Made by a program: the position numbers and the translations under genes | The notes under the pieces: model-generated | The model's input: the letters and a program-made list of their open reading frames with translations, nothing else | Databases searched by the model: none | What the model was told of the DNA's origin: nothing | Assembly (NCBI GenBank): GCA_018873225.1 | Contig: JAEILZ010000006.1 | Location: 1,054,001-1,118,000, forward strand | Direction of reading: 5' to 3' | Origin: [Phialemoniopsis] sp. UDSM-2020 | Taxonomy: Eukaryota > Ascomycota > Sordariomycetes > Thyridiales > Thyridiaceae | Length of the DNA stretch: 64,000 nucleotides | Shown here: piece after piece, positions 32,633 to 44,336 of the stretch | How positions within the stretch are numbered: position 1 is the stretch's first letter | Layout: the number at the start of each line of letters is the position of its first letter

Positions 32633-35018
32633 ATGGAGGAGGATCACACCCCGACCGCGGCCAGAGCTCTGCATCAGCCCCGCAAGTTCACTATCCGGAG
32701 CAGCTTCGGCCAGGCCAGAGAGCGGCGAAGTAGGAAGAACAGGCCGTGCGACGCGTGCAGGCGCCGCAAAACGGCCTGCGTTATCGAGACCGAACCACCC
32801 TGTGAGTAATGACATGATTCTTCGCCGACATCGCTATCTCTTTATCTCGTCCGGACCTCGGGACTAAACATTGATTGTCCTCACATAGGTGCATTCTGCA
32901 GGAGCCGAGGATTGGTCTGCCGGTCGACCTCTGGATCAGAGCTGACCTCGCGCACGCCTGGGCTTGACACGCCGCCGCCATCACAATCCCAGTTCGCCGT
33001 GTCTTCGTTGATCGCGCCGCCCCCAATCTTGCAGGAGCAGCGTGACATCCCCACATTCCAAGCCAATGCTTCCCCGGACGCCCAAGCTTCTCACGCCCCC
33101 ACAGTTCATTACGCCGCATCACACCGCGGCTCTGGATCTGGATCTGCTGCAGTAGTTCACCAGGGTCTCGTGCACCCGCAACCACCCTCCAGCATCCCTG
33201 TCGACGATGTGCCGTCAGATGCCGCCTTCGTTGGCGTTCCTTCTCCACAGAGCTCGGTGCCCTCTGCCACAACGACCCGGTACACGCTAGAGGATGCCAA
33301 GAACAGAACGGCACACTTCATGGGGTGGGCGGCTGAGCAAGATACGTATCTGCTCAACTCGTTCAGATCCGTTATCCTGAGCGAATACGACGTGGATGCC
33401 AACATTATCCAAGTACACCATGGGAACCCGCAAACCGAAGAGCCGCCCGCTCATTTCCTCATGCTGGAGAATGAGTTCCCCGAACACACCAACAGGATCA
33501 CCCAGGCGGCATCTGATGCCATCGAAGCGCTGGTGTGGCCCCATGGCCAGCTGTTAGTCACCCTGTACTTTAAACATGTACATCCAGTCTACCCCATCGT
33601 CTCCAAGGTGCGCTTCCTACGACAGTACTCGGCGGAAAAGGAGCGCATACCGGCTTCGTTGCGAGGCGCCGTGTATGCTCTGGCGTGTGTCTTTTGGCAC
33701 AAGCACTCGCTCCCCGGGCCGTGTCCTTTCAAGCAGCACGAACTGGCGGTACAGGCGCACAACGCCTTGCGCTGTGAGCTCGAGGCACCCAATCTGTGGA
33801 AGCTGCAGTCGTGTCTCCTCCTGCTGCACTGCATGCCCCCGGACATCGACAGCGTGGAGACGCCGTACACGTGGATCCTAGCCTGCCAAGCCACAGCTGC
33901 TGCCCAGATGATCGGCCTGCACCAGGACCCAGACCGATGGAACATCGCTCCGTGGGAGAAGAAGCTGCGGAGGAAGCTCTGGTGGGCCACCTACACCGCC
34001 GACTGCTGGTCGTCGGTGTGCCATGGCAATCCTCCGCACATAGCTCTAGACTCTTTCAACACTCCGCCTCCGAACATGGATGATCTGCGCTCCGACGAGG
34101 ATGTACCCCCGGAGCTCAGCCACCTCGTTGAGCCCGACGATACCCGGTTCCAGGTTCCCAACGGGGCGCGCTTCCTCGAGATGGTCCGCATCGCGCAGGA
34201 TGTGCGTGTTATCATACAGTGCAGCTCGTAAGTTGAGATCCGCTCGGGTGTCTGCGGCACAACGAAAGCTTGCTAATTTCCAACGACAGTCAAGCGAACA
34301 GGGGGTTGCTGCACCCTGCTGAAAAGCAACAGCTGCGTACTCAGCTTTACCCTGTCCGCATGAGGACGGTGGACTGGGGCAGGCTCGTCCCAAATTGCCT
34401 CGCGCTAGGACAGCCGCAGATCGGTATGCTAGAATCTTGGGACACACAGCTGTTACGGGGCTAGTACTGACGTGACATTGCAGGCCCTCTTCACTTGTCA
34501 TACTATGCAAGCCAGGTTCTCCTGTACCGCGGGCTTATGCAGCCTGCCACTCGCTTGGCCAAAGTCAACCACGACTCCAACCTTAGGCAATTCTTCCACG
34601 ATGCACTCATTGACTTTCAGTCATTCGTGACATTCATGAACCGCATGACTGAGGTTGAGCTAGATGCCTTTTGGGGACGCCGTAAGTGACAAGCATTCCC
34701 TCTGATATCCCCCCACGGTGTGTGCTGACAAGTACGATAGACGCTCGATCTCAACTCATACTCTGTGCAAATTTCCTGATTTATCTCTTCCTGCTGGCCT
34801 CGGATGCAAGAGATATCGAGGTGGCGTACGAGATGTTGGAGTCCTTCCAGCAATGGCTACACAGTCTCGAGAAGATGGAGTGTGAGCATGCTAGGCTGTT
34901 CTTGCGTTCGGCAAGGCTGAGAATCGACTCGTTCTTTACGCAGGCGGCTGAACTCATCAAACATGGAGGAAGCGAAGCGTATGGCGATCCAGGCGCGGTC
35001 GAAGCTTCACCAAGTTAG
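32633..35018 (+). CDS. Zn2Cys6 transcription factor with fungal-specific TF domain
   Basis: Five exons 32633-32801, 32889-34227, 34290-34423, 34484-34681 and 34741-35018, 705 residues. The binuclear zinc cluster has its six cysteines at residues 39, 42, 49, 57, 60 and 67 (CDACRRRKTAC...C..C......C), split by the first intron between PP and the fourth Cys. A Pro/Ser-rich linker follows, then the Fungal_trans domain from about residue 245: LVTLYFKHVHPVYPIVSK, LLLLHCMPPDIDSVETPYTW, AAAQMIGLHQDPDRWNI and RRKLWWATYTADCW. Such proteins bind CGG-containing sites, usually as dimers. It is convergent with the permease gene, 139 bp away, so it is a candidate local regulator of the permease/hydantoinase pair. 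Confidence 0.93.
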
Positions 35019-35157
35019 GACACAGTAGATTTGTAGATACAATATTCAATGTATTGGTATGACGATAAATAAATCTGATTCTATGGAGGTGACAGGTCCA
35101 TGGGCCATGGAAAAGGAACCTTTGATATGAATAGAGAGCAAGAGAACACCTTTCCAA

Positions 35158-37141
35158 TTAGAACGTGGTCACTGCAGGTGCTGGGCGCTGATCCTTGGGC
35201 TCTCTAGCACGTCCCAACTCGGAGCTGTCCTCCGGATTGGAGTGCTCAGCGAGGAGGACATCCCAGCGCTCCTCGTACAAGGCTCGCAGCTCATTGGGAG
35301 TGCCCGAGGTCTTGACAAACTTGGTCAGCCTCTCGTCAGGGAAGGCCGTGTGCAGCAGAGTGTAGACGGCGCCCGAGGCGAGGAAGCCATAGAGGTAGTT
35401 TAGGTAGTACAGCTCGGTAGCTCCGTCAGGCATGGTCACGGTCAGGTCGACTGCGGCAATGAAGCCTGGCAGCAGAGGCATGGAGCCGACGACCCACTGT
35501 GATCCTAGGTGGTCAGTGAAATGGAAAGCTGGAGGGGGTGAGGATGAAGACATACAGCGACAGGGGCCCTCCAGTTGACACCCTTGGTGTACCAGTAGAT
35601 GCTACTGCTGTCCATGCGATACAAATCGTCGACGTTGACCTTGCGCCAGCAGACAAGCAGGTAGTGGGCGACCATGAGACCCGTCATGGGGGCGAGGAAG
35701 ACACTGTACCCAGACAAGACCGAGAGGAAGGTCGTGGCCGTGTTGACCAGGCGCCAGGGGTTGACGATGGGGCTCAGGATCGCAATGATGTAGGCGCCTC
35801 GCCGGATGTTAATGTACTTGGGGAACACGGTGGCGAGGTCCATGCCACCCGGCAGAGCATTACCGGGGATGTTGGCGCCGAGCTGCGAGATGACGAGGGC
35901 CAGGCCAGAAAAGAAGACGGCGGCGCGGGTGCCGGCACTGGGGTTGAGCTCGAGCAGCTTGGCGAACAGTGTCGGCGGGTTCCAGATCGGCTCGCCGCCC
36001 ATGCGGTTCTGGGTCGCCGCGGTGACCAGGATGCCAATGACGGAGCAGATGGTGCAGTACAGGGGGAAGGCGACGGCCTGGCCCCAGATCGCGTCCGACC
36101 TGCGCCTCGCGAAACGAGCAAAGTCGTTCTGGTTCAGGATACCCGCGGCGATGGACCCGATGGTGCTCATGATGCCGTAGATCATCAGCCACGCCGTGCT
36201 CATGGGTCCGCCGGTCAGGGGGATCTCGGTCTCGGAGTTGAGAGTCGAGCCGAAGCCCGCCGAGCCCATCGTGGCGAGGGCCCAGATCAAGAGGACCAGG
36301 AAGAAGACGAGGGTGACGGAGCTGGCAAAGTAGAAGAAATTGTGGATGCGATGGACCTTGATGACGAGCAGGGGAAGACTGATGACGCTGAAGATGATGT
36401 ATCCGACAAACTGGGCGGTCGTCATGCCGGTGCTCTCGGGGATGGTGTTGGGGATCCTCGACTCAAGATCGGGCACCCATGAGAGCAGCATGATGTAGAT
36501 GCACTCGCCGCCGACCCAGGCTTGGAAGCCGTACCACACTAGACGATCATGTTAGTGGCTGCTGTGCAATTGGGACTTGAGCAGTGATTCAGACTCACCG
36601 AAGGACAGGAAGATACGGTTCCATATCGTAAACTGCGATCCCCAGATGCCCCAAACAGCGCGACTAAAGATGGGAAAGCCGACTTGAGCAAACGATTAGC
36701 TTTTTGACACACCTCGTCTGGTAGGGATGAATGGCTTACGATGATACTCTCCTCCGGGAAGAGAGTTCAGCAGAATCGCAATGGTGGCGAGGATGTTGCC
36801 GATGACAATGGCAATGATGGCCTGCCACCAGGTCAAGCCGAGCGGGACCAGAGCACTGCCGGTAAGATATGTCGCAATGCTACAATTAAGCAGAAGCCCT
36901 GTCCAACGATGGAGTCAGCCCAGTCCCATCAGCATGTTTAGGCGAACCAACATACAGAAGTTATGAAAGGCAAGGAAGTTCCACGTGCGCCGCTCCCGAG
37001 GGACGGGCCGAATGTCCTCGTTCTGTATTTGCGCGTCAGCAAGCAGGGTCCCTGGCGACCTCGTAGATGGCCGGATGGACATACAATCCATTCAGACTGG
37101 TTCGACAACTCGATCCTTCGAAGCCAGGTGGAGATACCCAT
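35158..37141 (-). CDS. NCS1-family nucleobase/allantoin/hydantoin-type permease
   Basis: Minus strand, six exons 37085-37141, 36956-37022, 36740-36898, 36599-36682, 35556-36538 and 35158-35496, joined in frame to 562 residues. It starts MGISTWLRRIELSNQSEWI, then NEDIRPVPRERRTWNF and FWLLLNCSIATYLTGS. About twelve hydrophobic segments can be followed. Signature NCS1 stretches include GFPIFSRAVWGIWGSQF, VWYGFQAWVGGECI, ILNQNDFARFARR and QLGANIPGNALPGGMDLATVFPKYINIRRG. The Fur-type arrangement suggests uptake of uracil, allantoin, uridine or hydantoin with H+ or Na+ across the plasma membrane; the exact substrate cannot be read from sequence. It shares a divergent promoter with the hydantoinase, supporting a nitrogen-scavenging role. 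Confidence 0.93.
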
Positions 37142-37865
37142 TGCGTGTGGTGTGTGCTAGCAAGACAGGACAGCCAAAGAAGCAAAAGCGACAAGAGACC
37201 TGGAGAAGCCCTGCAGGAGTTACCCCGATGCTACTCAGGGTCGCGTGTGGAGGCCCGCGCTGGACTTTATGAAAAGAACGAGATCGCCCTGTCCCCAACA
37301 CAGCCAGTCAATGATCTTTACGAATCGGTTCCCCTTATCTTTCAGATCCCGGAAATCTTCGCCAGAAAGAACGGGCGCTAGGCGAACTACTCTAGTCAGA
37401 TTGGCGAGACCCGGCATCGTCGGCGAACCTACCAGGTTGGCCGACGTCGGTCTCCACTGCTCCCACGCGGCATTCCTTTTGATACAGGCTCAAGGGTGCT
37501 TAGTCGTACAGAGTGGTTCGCCGAATATCTAGACTGCGGGGAATTTTCCTCACCCTTTGCTAGCCGATGGCGACTTTCATTACACAGAAGGGTCGAGGGT
37601 GCAATTGATAAAGGCGTGAAACCCAAATTAACATTCGAGATGTCAGCGGAGCAGACCAAACGACAGAGATAACAAAGCGGGACCTAGGCAAGAAGAAAGA
37701 AGGTTAGTAGTAACCATCAAGTTCGACCGGGCGGCCTGATTATTATCCTGCCTACTGATAAGTAGTGTGACACTCTGAATGAGAGGTTGACGAAGTCATA
37801 GGCCCTTCAGTCGCGTCTTGCAGAGATACCCGATTGCTAGGCACTATTTCGACGCAAGCGACACC
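37142..37865. promoter_or_regulatory. Divergent promoter permease / hydantoinase with GATA and CGG motifs
   Basis: 724 bp between start codons. HGATAR sites (AreA/NIT2-type) occur at 37334-37340 (minus), 37606-37611, 37667-37672 and 37756-37762. A perfect palindrome CCGACGTCGG is at 37441-37450, with further CGG triplets around 37420-37432. Both fit nitrogen-regulated, Zn2Cys6-dependent control, but this is inference. Confidence 0.5.
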
Positions 37866-40800
37866 ATGTCTCTGTATCGCATTGGAGTTGATGTTGGCGG
37901 CACAAACACAGATGCCGCGATCCTCGACATCCGGGCCTTTGACAGCCCTGGTCGTGGAGTCCTAGCATCTTACAAAGCCTCAACCACCAAGGACATCACC
38001 AGCGGTATCGAGGCTGCCATCAGAGCGGTCCTGGAGGAGTCCAAGGTCGACCAGAGCCGTGTCCTGAGTGTGACCATCGGCACTACACATTTCATCAATG
38101 CCCTTGTTGAAGCCGACGCGAGGAGATTAGACAGAGTCGCAGTGGTCCGGCTTTGCGGCCCATTCACCAGACAGATCCCTCCCTTCTCGGACTTTCCCGT
38201 AGGACTCCGCAGCATCCTCGATGGAGGCGCGTACTACCTCGACGGCGGACTCGAGATTGATGGGCGCGAGATCGCAGCGCTAGACCCTGAGCAGATCGCC
38301 AAGACCGCGAGAGAGATTGTCGCCTCTGGCATCAAGTCCGTTGCGCTGGTGGGAATCTTCTCTCCTCTTGACGCCGAGGGTCTGCACGAGGAGCAGTGCA
38401 AGAAGCTGCTACTGCAAGAAGTACCTGAGCTATCAGTCGTCTGCTCTCACGATATTGGCCCTACTGGTCTTCTCGAGCGAGAGAATGCCACGATTCTCAA
38501 TGCTGCCATTCTGCGGACCGGCTACCGGGTCAAGAAGGGCTTTGAGAGAGCCATGGCGCGCCTCAGGCTATCCTGCCCCTTGTACCTGTCACAAAACGAC
38601 GGCACCCTCATCGACGCTGACACAGCTGCCGAATACCCGATCAAGACATTTGCCAGTGGCCCCACGAACAGCATGACTGGTGCTGCCTTCCTGGCTGGCC
38701 TCGACCACACCAAGCCTACTTCGCAGACGGACGATGCCGACACCTCAGAGCCCCAGATTCTGGTCGTTGACATTGGCGGCACGACTACAGATGTTTGCGC
38801 TCTGCTGCCGTCCGGATTTCCCCGCCAAGCACCCGGATTTGTCGAGGTGGGAGGTGTCCGAACTGCATTTTCGATGCCCGAGGTTGTCTCCATCGGTCTC
38901 GGTGGCGGAAGCAAAGTCACGGTCAACGGAGATTCTGAGGAAGACGTAAAGGTCGGGCCTGGCTCTGTTGGTCACTTCATCAAGGAGCAAGCCATGGTGT
39001 TTGGCGGTCCAACGCTGACTGCGAGTGACATTGTGGTTGCTATGGGCAAGGGAGACCTGGGAGACGCTTCACTGGTCAAGGATGTCTATAAGACGACTGT
39101 CGAGGGAGCTCGCAAAGAGATCAAAAGACTTCTTGAGACTGTCGTAGAGCAGATGAAGGTCTCGGCAGCCCCCGTGCACGCCCTTCTCGTCGGAGGCGGT
39201 GCCATGCTGGTGACCGAGCCGCTAGACGGCGTCGAGAAGTGCATCCAGCCGATCCACCAGGGTGCTGCCAATGCCGTCGGTGCAGCTATTGCCAAGGTCT
39301 CAGGGACCATCGACACGGTGGAGATCCTCGAGGGCAAGGATGAGAAGGTTGTCATTGAGGCTGCACGCCAGAAAGCCATCGATATGGCCGTTCAAAAGGG
39401 CGCTGCTCGTGAGCACGTCCAAATCGTCGAGGTCAACAAGATGCCGCTGCAATACATGCACAACGGTGCGATTCGCATCCAGATTCGTGCCGTCGGCCCG
39501 TTATCAATCCCAGATGAGCTGACACCTCCTCCGTCACCACCGCTGGCCGCAGCTCAGGAAGAAGATGACGCAGATGAGGGTGTGAAGGTCTCCGTCCCCA
39601 ATGCTTTGGAGTCAACAATCAAGCCGTCGCTGCACGTGGACCTGGAAACATACAGACCCGATGTCCGAGATGGCGTCTGGTATGTCTCCGAGATCGACTT
39701 GGAGATGATGTCGACGGGATGTGGTGTGATGGGCACGGGCGGCGGCGGCCCCACGCATCACGAGTATCTCAAGGGCCTACATGCTCTGAGGACGAGCGGC
39801 AAGGATAAGATGAGGATTATCTCTCCCAAGTCACTCAAGGATGACGCTAGTGTTTGCTTTGGCTCGTGGTATGGCAGCCCCTCTGTGATCAACGAGCGCG
39901 TCAGCAACGGACTGGAGATCCCGACGGGTCTCAATGCCCTCATGCGTATCCTTGGCAAGGAGAAGTTTGACGGTCTGTACATTGATGAGATGTGAGTATG
40001 TCGTATCCTGATCATTGAGTTCAGTGCACTGACACGGTTGAACAGCGGTGGTGGAAATGGCATGAGTGTGTTCCCAACTGCGGTACACTTCGATATGCCT
40101 GTTGTCGATGGTGACGCCATGGGCCGCGCATACCCGACGATGTATCATGGTAAGAATTCATGAGACAGATACATTCGTTCTGAATTCCACTGACTTAGAA
40201 TATGTAGCCATTTTCAGCGTTTACGGCCACTCTTTGACGCCTTGCGTACTGGCCGATGCTCGTGGCAACACGAACGTTGTAATGGTGCGTCTAGAAACCC
40301 TTTCATTCCTTGCAAGAACACAAGCTGACCACTGCCTACAGAACACGGATACGCCAGTCCGCCTTGAAAGCCTTCTCCGAACTGCCGCTATCGAGCTCGG
40401 TCTCGGCTGCGCCGTGTGCGCGAACCCCCTTCCCGGCTCCGTCATCAAGGAGTTCGGTATCTCAAACACCCTTTCGATGGCTTGGTATCTGGGTCGGGCT
40501 GTCCACATGGCCTCGCGGAGGAAGTCGAGTATCGTGGATGCTATTGTAAGTTCAGCCTGGCTGTATCAAAAAGGCAGACTCGAGTGCTAACGTAGCTGTC
40601 GCAGTTTGACGTTTATCCTGGAACTCTGTTGTTTAGCGGCAAGATCATTGATGTCCGCCGGTACATCGGAGGAGGCTACACCATGGGCGCTGTCGTTCTA
40701 GCGCCCATCAGTGAGGAGGAACGCGAGGGCACGTCCAACAAGACAAGCCAGGCGGCACCAGCAGACAAACACATGGTTATCCCGTTCCAGAACGAGTATC

Positions 40801-41087
40801 TGTACGCGGCACTGTGCGACTCGGACGCCACCGAGAGCTCTCAGGAGGTCGTATGCACTGTTCCAGACCTGATCTCCATCTTGGGCCAGGACGGCGAGGC
40901 AATTGGGTCTCAGGATCTGCGCTACGGCTTGAGAGTCAGTGTGATTGCTCTTCCCGCACACCCGCTGTGGAAGACGGACAAGGGACTCAAGGTCGGTGGT
41001 CCCGAGGGCTTCGGGCTCAAGACACCTGTTGTGCCCGTCAAGCAAGACTTCCCTGTGTCAAGGAGTGTAATCGAGGAGTTTTCCTAG
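37866..41087 (+). CDS. Hydantoinase/5-oxoprolinase fused to a DUF917 domain
   Basis: Five exons 37866-39991, 40046-40149, 40208-40284, 40342-40545 and 40605-41087, 997 residues. The start is MSLYRIGVDVGGTNTDAA, the first ATG and right at the conserved ASKHA-type phosphate loop. The Hydant_A_N domain covers about 3-190, Hydantoinase_A about 205-510 (ENATILNAAILRTG, KTFASGPTNSMTGAAFLAG, VVDIGGTTTDVCALL, SIGLGGGSKV). The DUF917 region begins near residue 615 (GVMGTGGGGPTH, YIDEIGGGNGMSVFPTA, MGRAYPTMYH, GRYIG-like RRYIGGGYTMG). Family enzymes open cyclic amides such as hydantoins or 5-oxoproline with ATP. No HyuB subunit gene is adjacent. The head-to-head permease makes a cyclic amide or pyrimidine/purine breakdown product the likely substrate. 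Confidence 0.92.
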
Positions 41088-41710
41088 TAAAAGCATGGTA
41101 TAATCGAGCAAACCAAGTGTTAAAACGTTCAGAAGAAGTTGCACGTTGGTTATCACAGGAGGCATTGATATTGCTGTTAGTGCAATTCTATAGTAAATTG
41201 GGATAAATAACGCACTCATGTGAGGTCTTGGCTATTACAGCTTAGGTAGTGGAATAATCCTGCCCTCAAGTGTCAGTATTTGGTAGAGGTCCGAAACTTA
41301 TGCCTCAAGCACTTTCAGTTTCTCGTTGAGGTGGGGACACCGACCGACAGCGGATCGGCGGGTCCGGATAAGCACTCATCCGGGGAAACCAACCGGGACC
41401 GTGGTCAGACCATGCCGGCGCCTCACCAACCAACCCGCTTTCTATCTTTCAGAATCAATGTATTCTGTGTGGTCCATTCAAGCTTATCCTAGAGATCTTC
41501 TCCGCAGTGAACGGCTTCTATCGGTCCTTGGTCAGCGGCAATCGTTCCGCGCTCCGAAGGACACACGGAATCAGGGCACTACGTCAGCAACGCCAGGGAC
41601 TAGCTCCGAGAACCGCAATTTTCGAGCACATGTCACAACTGCGTTCGCGAATTGTAACAGTTTGATTCTTATCAAAGTACAAACCTTGACCTCTCCCGCA
41701 TTCCGAAAAC
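41088..41710. promoter_or_regulatory. Upstream region of the inositol-monophosphatase gene
   Basis: 622 bp with no coding frame of interest. It contains the second copy of the non-coding element (41201-41309) about 400-500 nt before the ATG, and a GATAAG at 41368-41373. Confidence 0.45.
41201..41309 (+). repeat. Non-coding element, copy 2 (upstream of IMPase gene)
   Basis: TGTGAGGT (41219-41226), GGTAGTGGAATAATCCT (41245-41261) and CCGAAACTTATGCCTC (41291-41306) match the copy at 32220-32330 in order and with spacings that differ by one base. Confidence 0.6.
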
Positions 41711-43065
41711 ATGCAGACTCTCACAGACCAGGAGCTGGACGAGATATTCGCCTTCGCGGTGCAGCTGGGTAAAGATGCTGGCAAGATGCTCATGGACGCT
41801 GCGACGTCCAGGTTTGGAGCCGCAGGGAAGAGCGGCCAGGAGTTTGCGGAGAAGGACAACGCGGTAGACATTGTCACTCAGACGGATGAAGGTAAACTTC
41901 CCTAAGCTTGCTGTCGTTCTTCGGACCGGCAGCGATCTTCACCCACTTCCAATTGCGCCCTGGGTGCCGCATCATTGCTTACAAAAGCTCCAGATGTTGA
42001 AGCTTTCATCCACAAATCTATCTCGAGCAGATACCCAGACCACAAGTAAGTCACCGACCTAGGACCTCTGCGTCGACTCTCTGGGCGTCCCGCGAGATTG
42101 CGAGGGACTAATCCTGCCCGTCTACTACCAGATTTGTCGGCGAAGAATCGTACTCCAAGGGCTCATCCCGCGAGTATCTTATCGACGACCAAGCACCTAC
42201 GTGGTGCGTAGACCCGCTCGACGGCACCGTCAACTACGCACACCTCTTCCCCACGTTCTGTGTCTCCATAGCGTTTGTCCTCGGCGGCCGGCCCGTCATC
42301 GGCGTTATTCAGGCGCCGTTTATGAACCAGCTCTTCACCGCGTGCAAGGGCCGTGGCGCCTGGCTCAACGAGACGACACAGCTGCCACTGGTCCGCGAGC
42401 CGGTGCCGCCCATGCCCGCTGCGGCCCCGAAGGGCTGCGTATTTTGCTGCGAGTGGGGTAAGGACAGGAGGGATATCCCCGATGGGAACATGCACCGCAA
42501 GGTCGAGAGCTTTATGAACATGGCCTCCGAGATCGGTGGCCGGGAGGGCAAGGGAGGCATGGTCCACGGCATGCGAAGCTTAGGAAGGTACGTCGATACC
42601 AAGCTATGTCGGTTATGTGTGAACTGATCAATTATCAGCGCAACGCTGGGTCTCGCCTATACTGCAATGGGCGGCGTTGACATATGGTGGGAGGGAGGCT
42701 GCTGGGAATGGTATGGAAGATCTTCTGTCCCTGATTGCAACATATTTCTGACCATTCTCTGCGCTTAGGGACGTAGCGGCCGGCTTCGCAATCTTGCTCG
42801 AGGCTGGTGGACTGGTCACCACGGCGAACCCTCCCAAAGAACCAACCAGCACAGAGATACCGGAAGCTCACCTTGGAGGCCGGCTATACCTGGCAATCAG
42901 GTATGCCACCAAGCTGATACTCATGTGCCACAAATCTTCGTACTAATACCACATAGACCCGCGGGCCCATCGCCGTCCGAGACGGCGCGGCAAGGCCAGG
43001 AAAGAGTTGTACGTGAGGTATGGCGAAGGGTGCGGGAGCTCGACTACACTCGACCAGGTGTCTAG
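41711..43065 (+). CDS. Inositol-monophosphatase-family phosphatase, QutG-like
   Basis: Six exons 41711-41891, 41994-42045, 42132-42587, 42639-42710, 42769-42900 and 42957-43065, 333 residues. The Mg2+-dependent IMPase motifs are all present: FVGEES (motif A), DPLDGTVNYAH (motif B, D-x-x-D-G-T-x-N) and WEGGCWEWDVAAG (motif C, W-E-x(5)-W-D-x-x-A-G). The enzyme hydrolyses inositol monophosphate or a related sugar phosphate. Fungal paralogs of this kind are called QutG when inside a quinate cluster, but no other quinate gene is visible here. The C-terminus has an insertion around the final intron (RPAGPSPSETARQGQ). It lies downstream of the hydantoinase on the same strand with 623 bp between them. 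Confidence 0.92.
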
Positions 43066-43364
43066 TTTGATGACGAGTTTGGCACGAGATATAGATGGCC
43101 GGTTACATGTTCACACTTTTAGATCTGCAATGAAGCCGAAGACTTCGTGATTGGCTTGCGAAGGACAACCTTGAATGTTTTCCAGGTAGTGCATTCGCGT
43201 ATGTAATGGGGGTTTCAGGGACTACCTCAGTACTTCAACAGTGAATCAGGCTTTAGGCTGGCAAAAATTAAGCCCGCCCTACGTCTGAATAATTGAAGAA
43301 TACAGGTGAAGTGTATTGAGTAACAGAGCTATGGGGCTGTGGTATGACCAAGTGCATACCAATG

Positions 43365-44336
43365 TTAATCATAATGGAATGCCACAAGTCCACGGGTCCG
43401 GTCGTCCATTTTGGTGATGGACAGGCATCTCTCATCGTCCTTGTTACAACAACACTCGTCAAAGGCTCGAAGGTCCTCGTAGCCATTGTGGCAGATCCAG
43501 AGCAGGCAGGCCTCTTTGCCTGGTGGGCCGTCCTCCAAGAACTTGTTCAGATAATGCACATTGCCTTCGTCCACCAGTAGTGGCGCAAGGTATTCCAATT
43601 CGTGCCACGGGTTTGCCGTGGATTGATCGCTCCAAGAGATGTTCTCGAGTCCCGTCGAGATAAGAGCCCTGCCCCACCGCCAGGAGAACTCGTCGCTGTC
43701 GGAATTGCTGCTCCTGGCATCATCGCTGCTGGACTCGTCGACCACGATCCGTCTGCGTGGGCGTATGGAGGAACTAGGGGGAGAGTAGCCGGTCGAGTCA
43801 GCGCGCACACCGTCCGTCATGGCGCCACGAAAAGCGGCAGCGTTTTCTGGGCCGGCGTCGGCGTTGATGGCGTTGGCGGCCTCAAGGTCGAGGTTAACTT
43901 GGACTGCGTCGGCCGGGGTCATTATCTCGATGGAGAGGCGGGGCTTGCTACCCGGCGGGGCGGAGGCCATTGCCCGCTGGATCGCGCTCCGGATCTGGGC
44001 GTCGTTCAAGTCGTCGCCCTCGATGACATATTTCTGGGGGCCACGCGCCGAGCCGTCGTTGTCGGCGCCGGTCCGGGGAGCGAGCTCATCGTGGATGGCC
44101 TCGTCGTACGCCTCGACGCCGTCGGGGCGGAGAATTTTGAGGCTGGTGTCCTCGCCGGCCTCGTTCTGATGAACACCCCCAACGTTTCCGTTAGTGGGCG
44201 GGGGCAACTGGAGACCTAGCCTCTTCAGTCTCTTCTGCATCTTCTCCTCCCTCCGCGACTCGCGGTACTCGCGGCTGCCGAGTTGGAGGCGGTCCTCGCG
44301 GCGCTCCTCGCGGCGGCGGGCTCGTCGATCAGCCAT
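43365..44336 (-). CDS. Unknown protein, paralog pair A, member 1
   Basis: Minus-strand single exon, 323 residues from the ATG at 44336. The N-terminal 40 residues are extremely Arg/Glu-rich (MADRRARRREERREDR). Residues about 100-138 form a module, PQKYVIEGDDLNDAQIRSAI then a Pro-Gly-Ser loop and a short strand, that also occurs in the neighbouring gene at 45432-46136. An acidic Ser-rich stretch (DESSSDDARSSNSDSDE) is followed by an aromatic, Cys-containing C-terminal domain (WHELEYLAPLLVDEGN, ACLLWICHNGYEDLRAFDECCC) not present in the paralog. No known family recognised. Start chosen because MAD plus a basic run is shared with the paralog. Confidence 0.7.
   Translation of the reverse strand: MADRRARRREERREDRLQLGSREYRESRREEKMQKRLKRLGLQLPPPTNGNVGGVHQNEAGEDTSLKILRPDGVEAYDEAIHDELAPRTGADNDGSARGPQKYVIEGDDLNDAQIRSAIQRAMASAPPGSKPRLSIEIMTPADAVQVNLDLEAANAINADAGPENAAAFRGAMTDGVRADSTGYSPPSSSIRPRRRIVVDESSSDDARSSNSDSDEFSWRWGRALISTGLENISWSDQSTANPWHELEYLAPLLVDEGNVHYLNKFLEDGPPGKEACLLWICHNGYEDLRAFDECCCNKDDERCLSITKMDDRTRGLVAFHYD

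Noticed and set aside
35538..36482. 315-codon open frame on the plus strand opposite the permease
   Set aside because: It is antisense to well-supported NCS1 exons; composition (Gly, Asp, Arg-rich) is a codon-bias shadow and there is no domain.
43602..44219. Plus-strand frame opposite pair-A member 1
   Set aside because: Shadow of GC-rich third positions; starts without context and has no recognisable feature.
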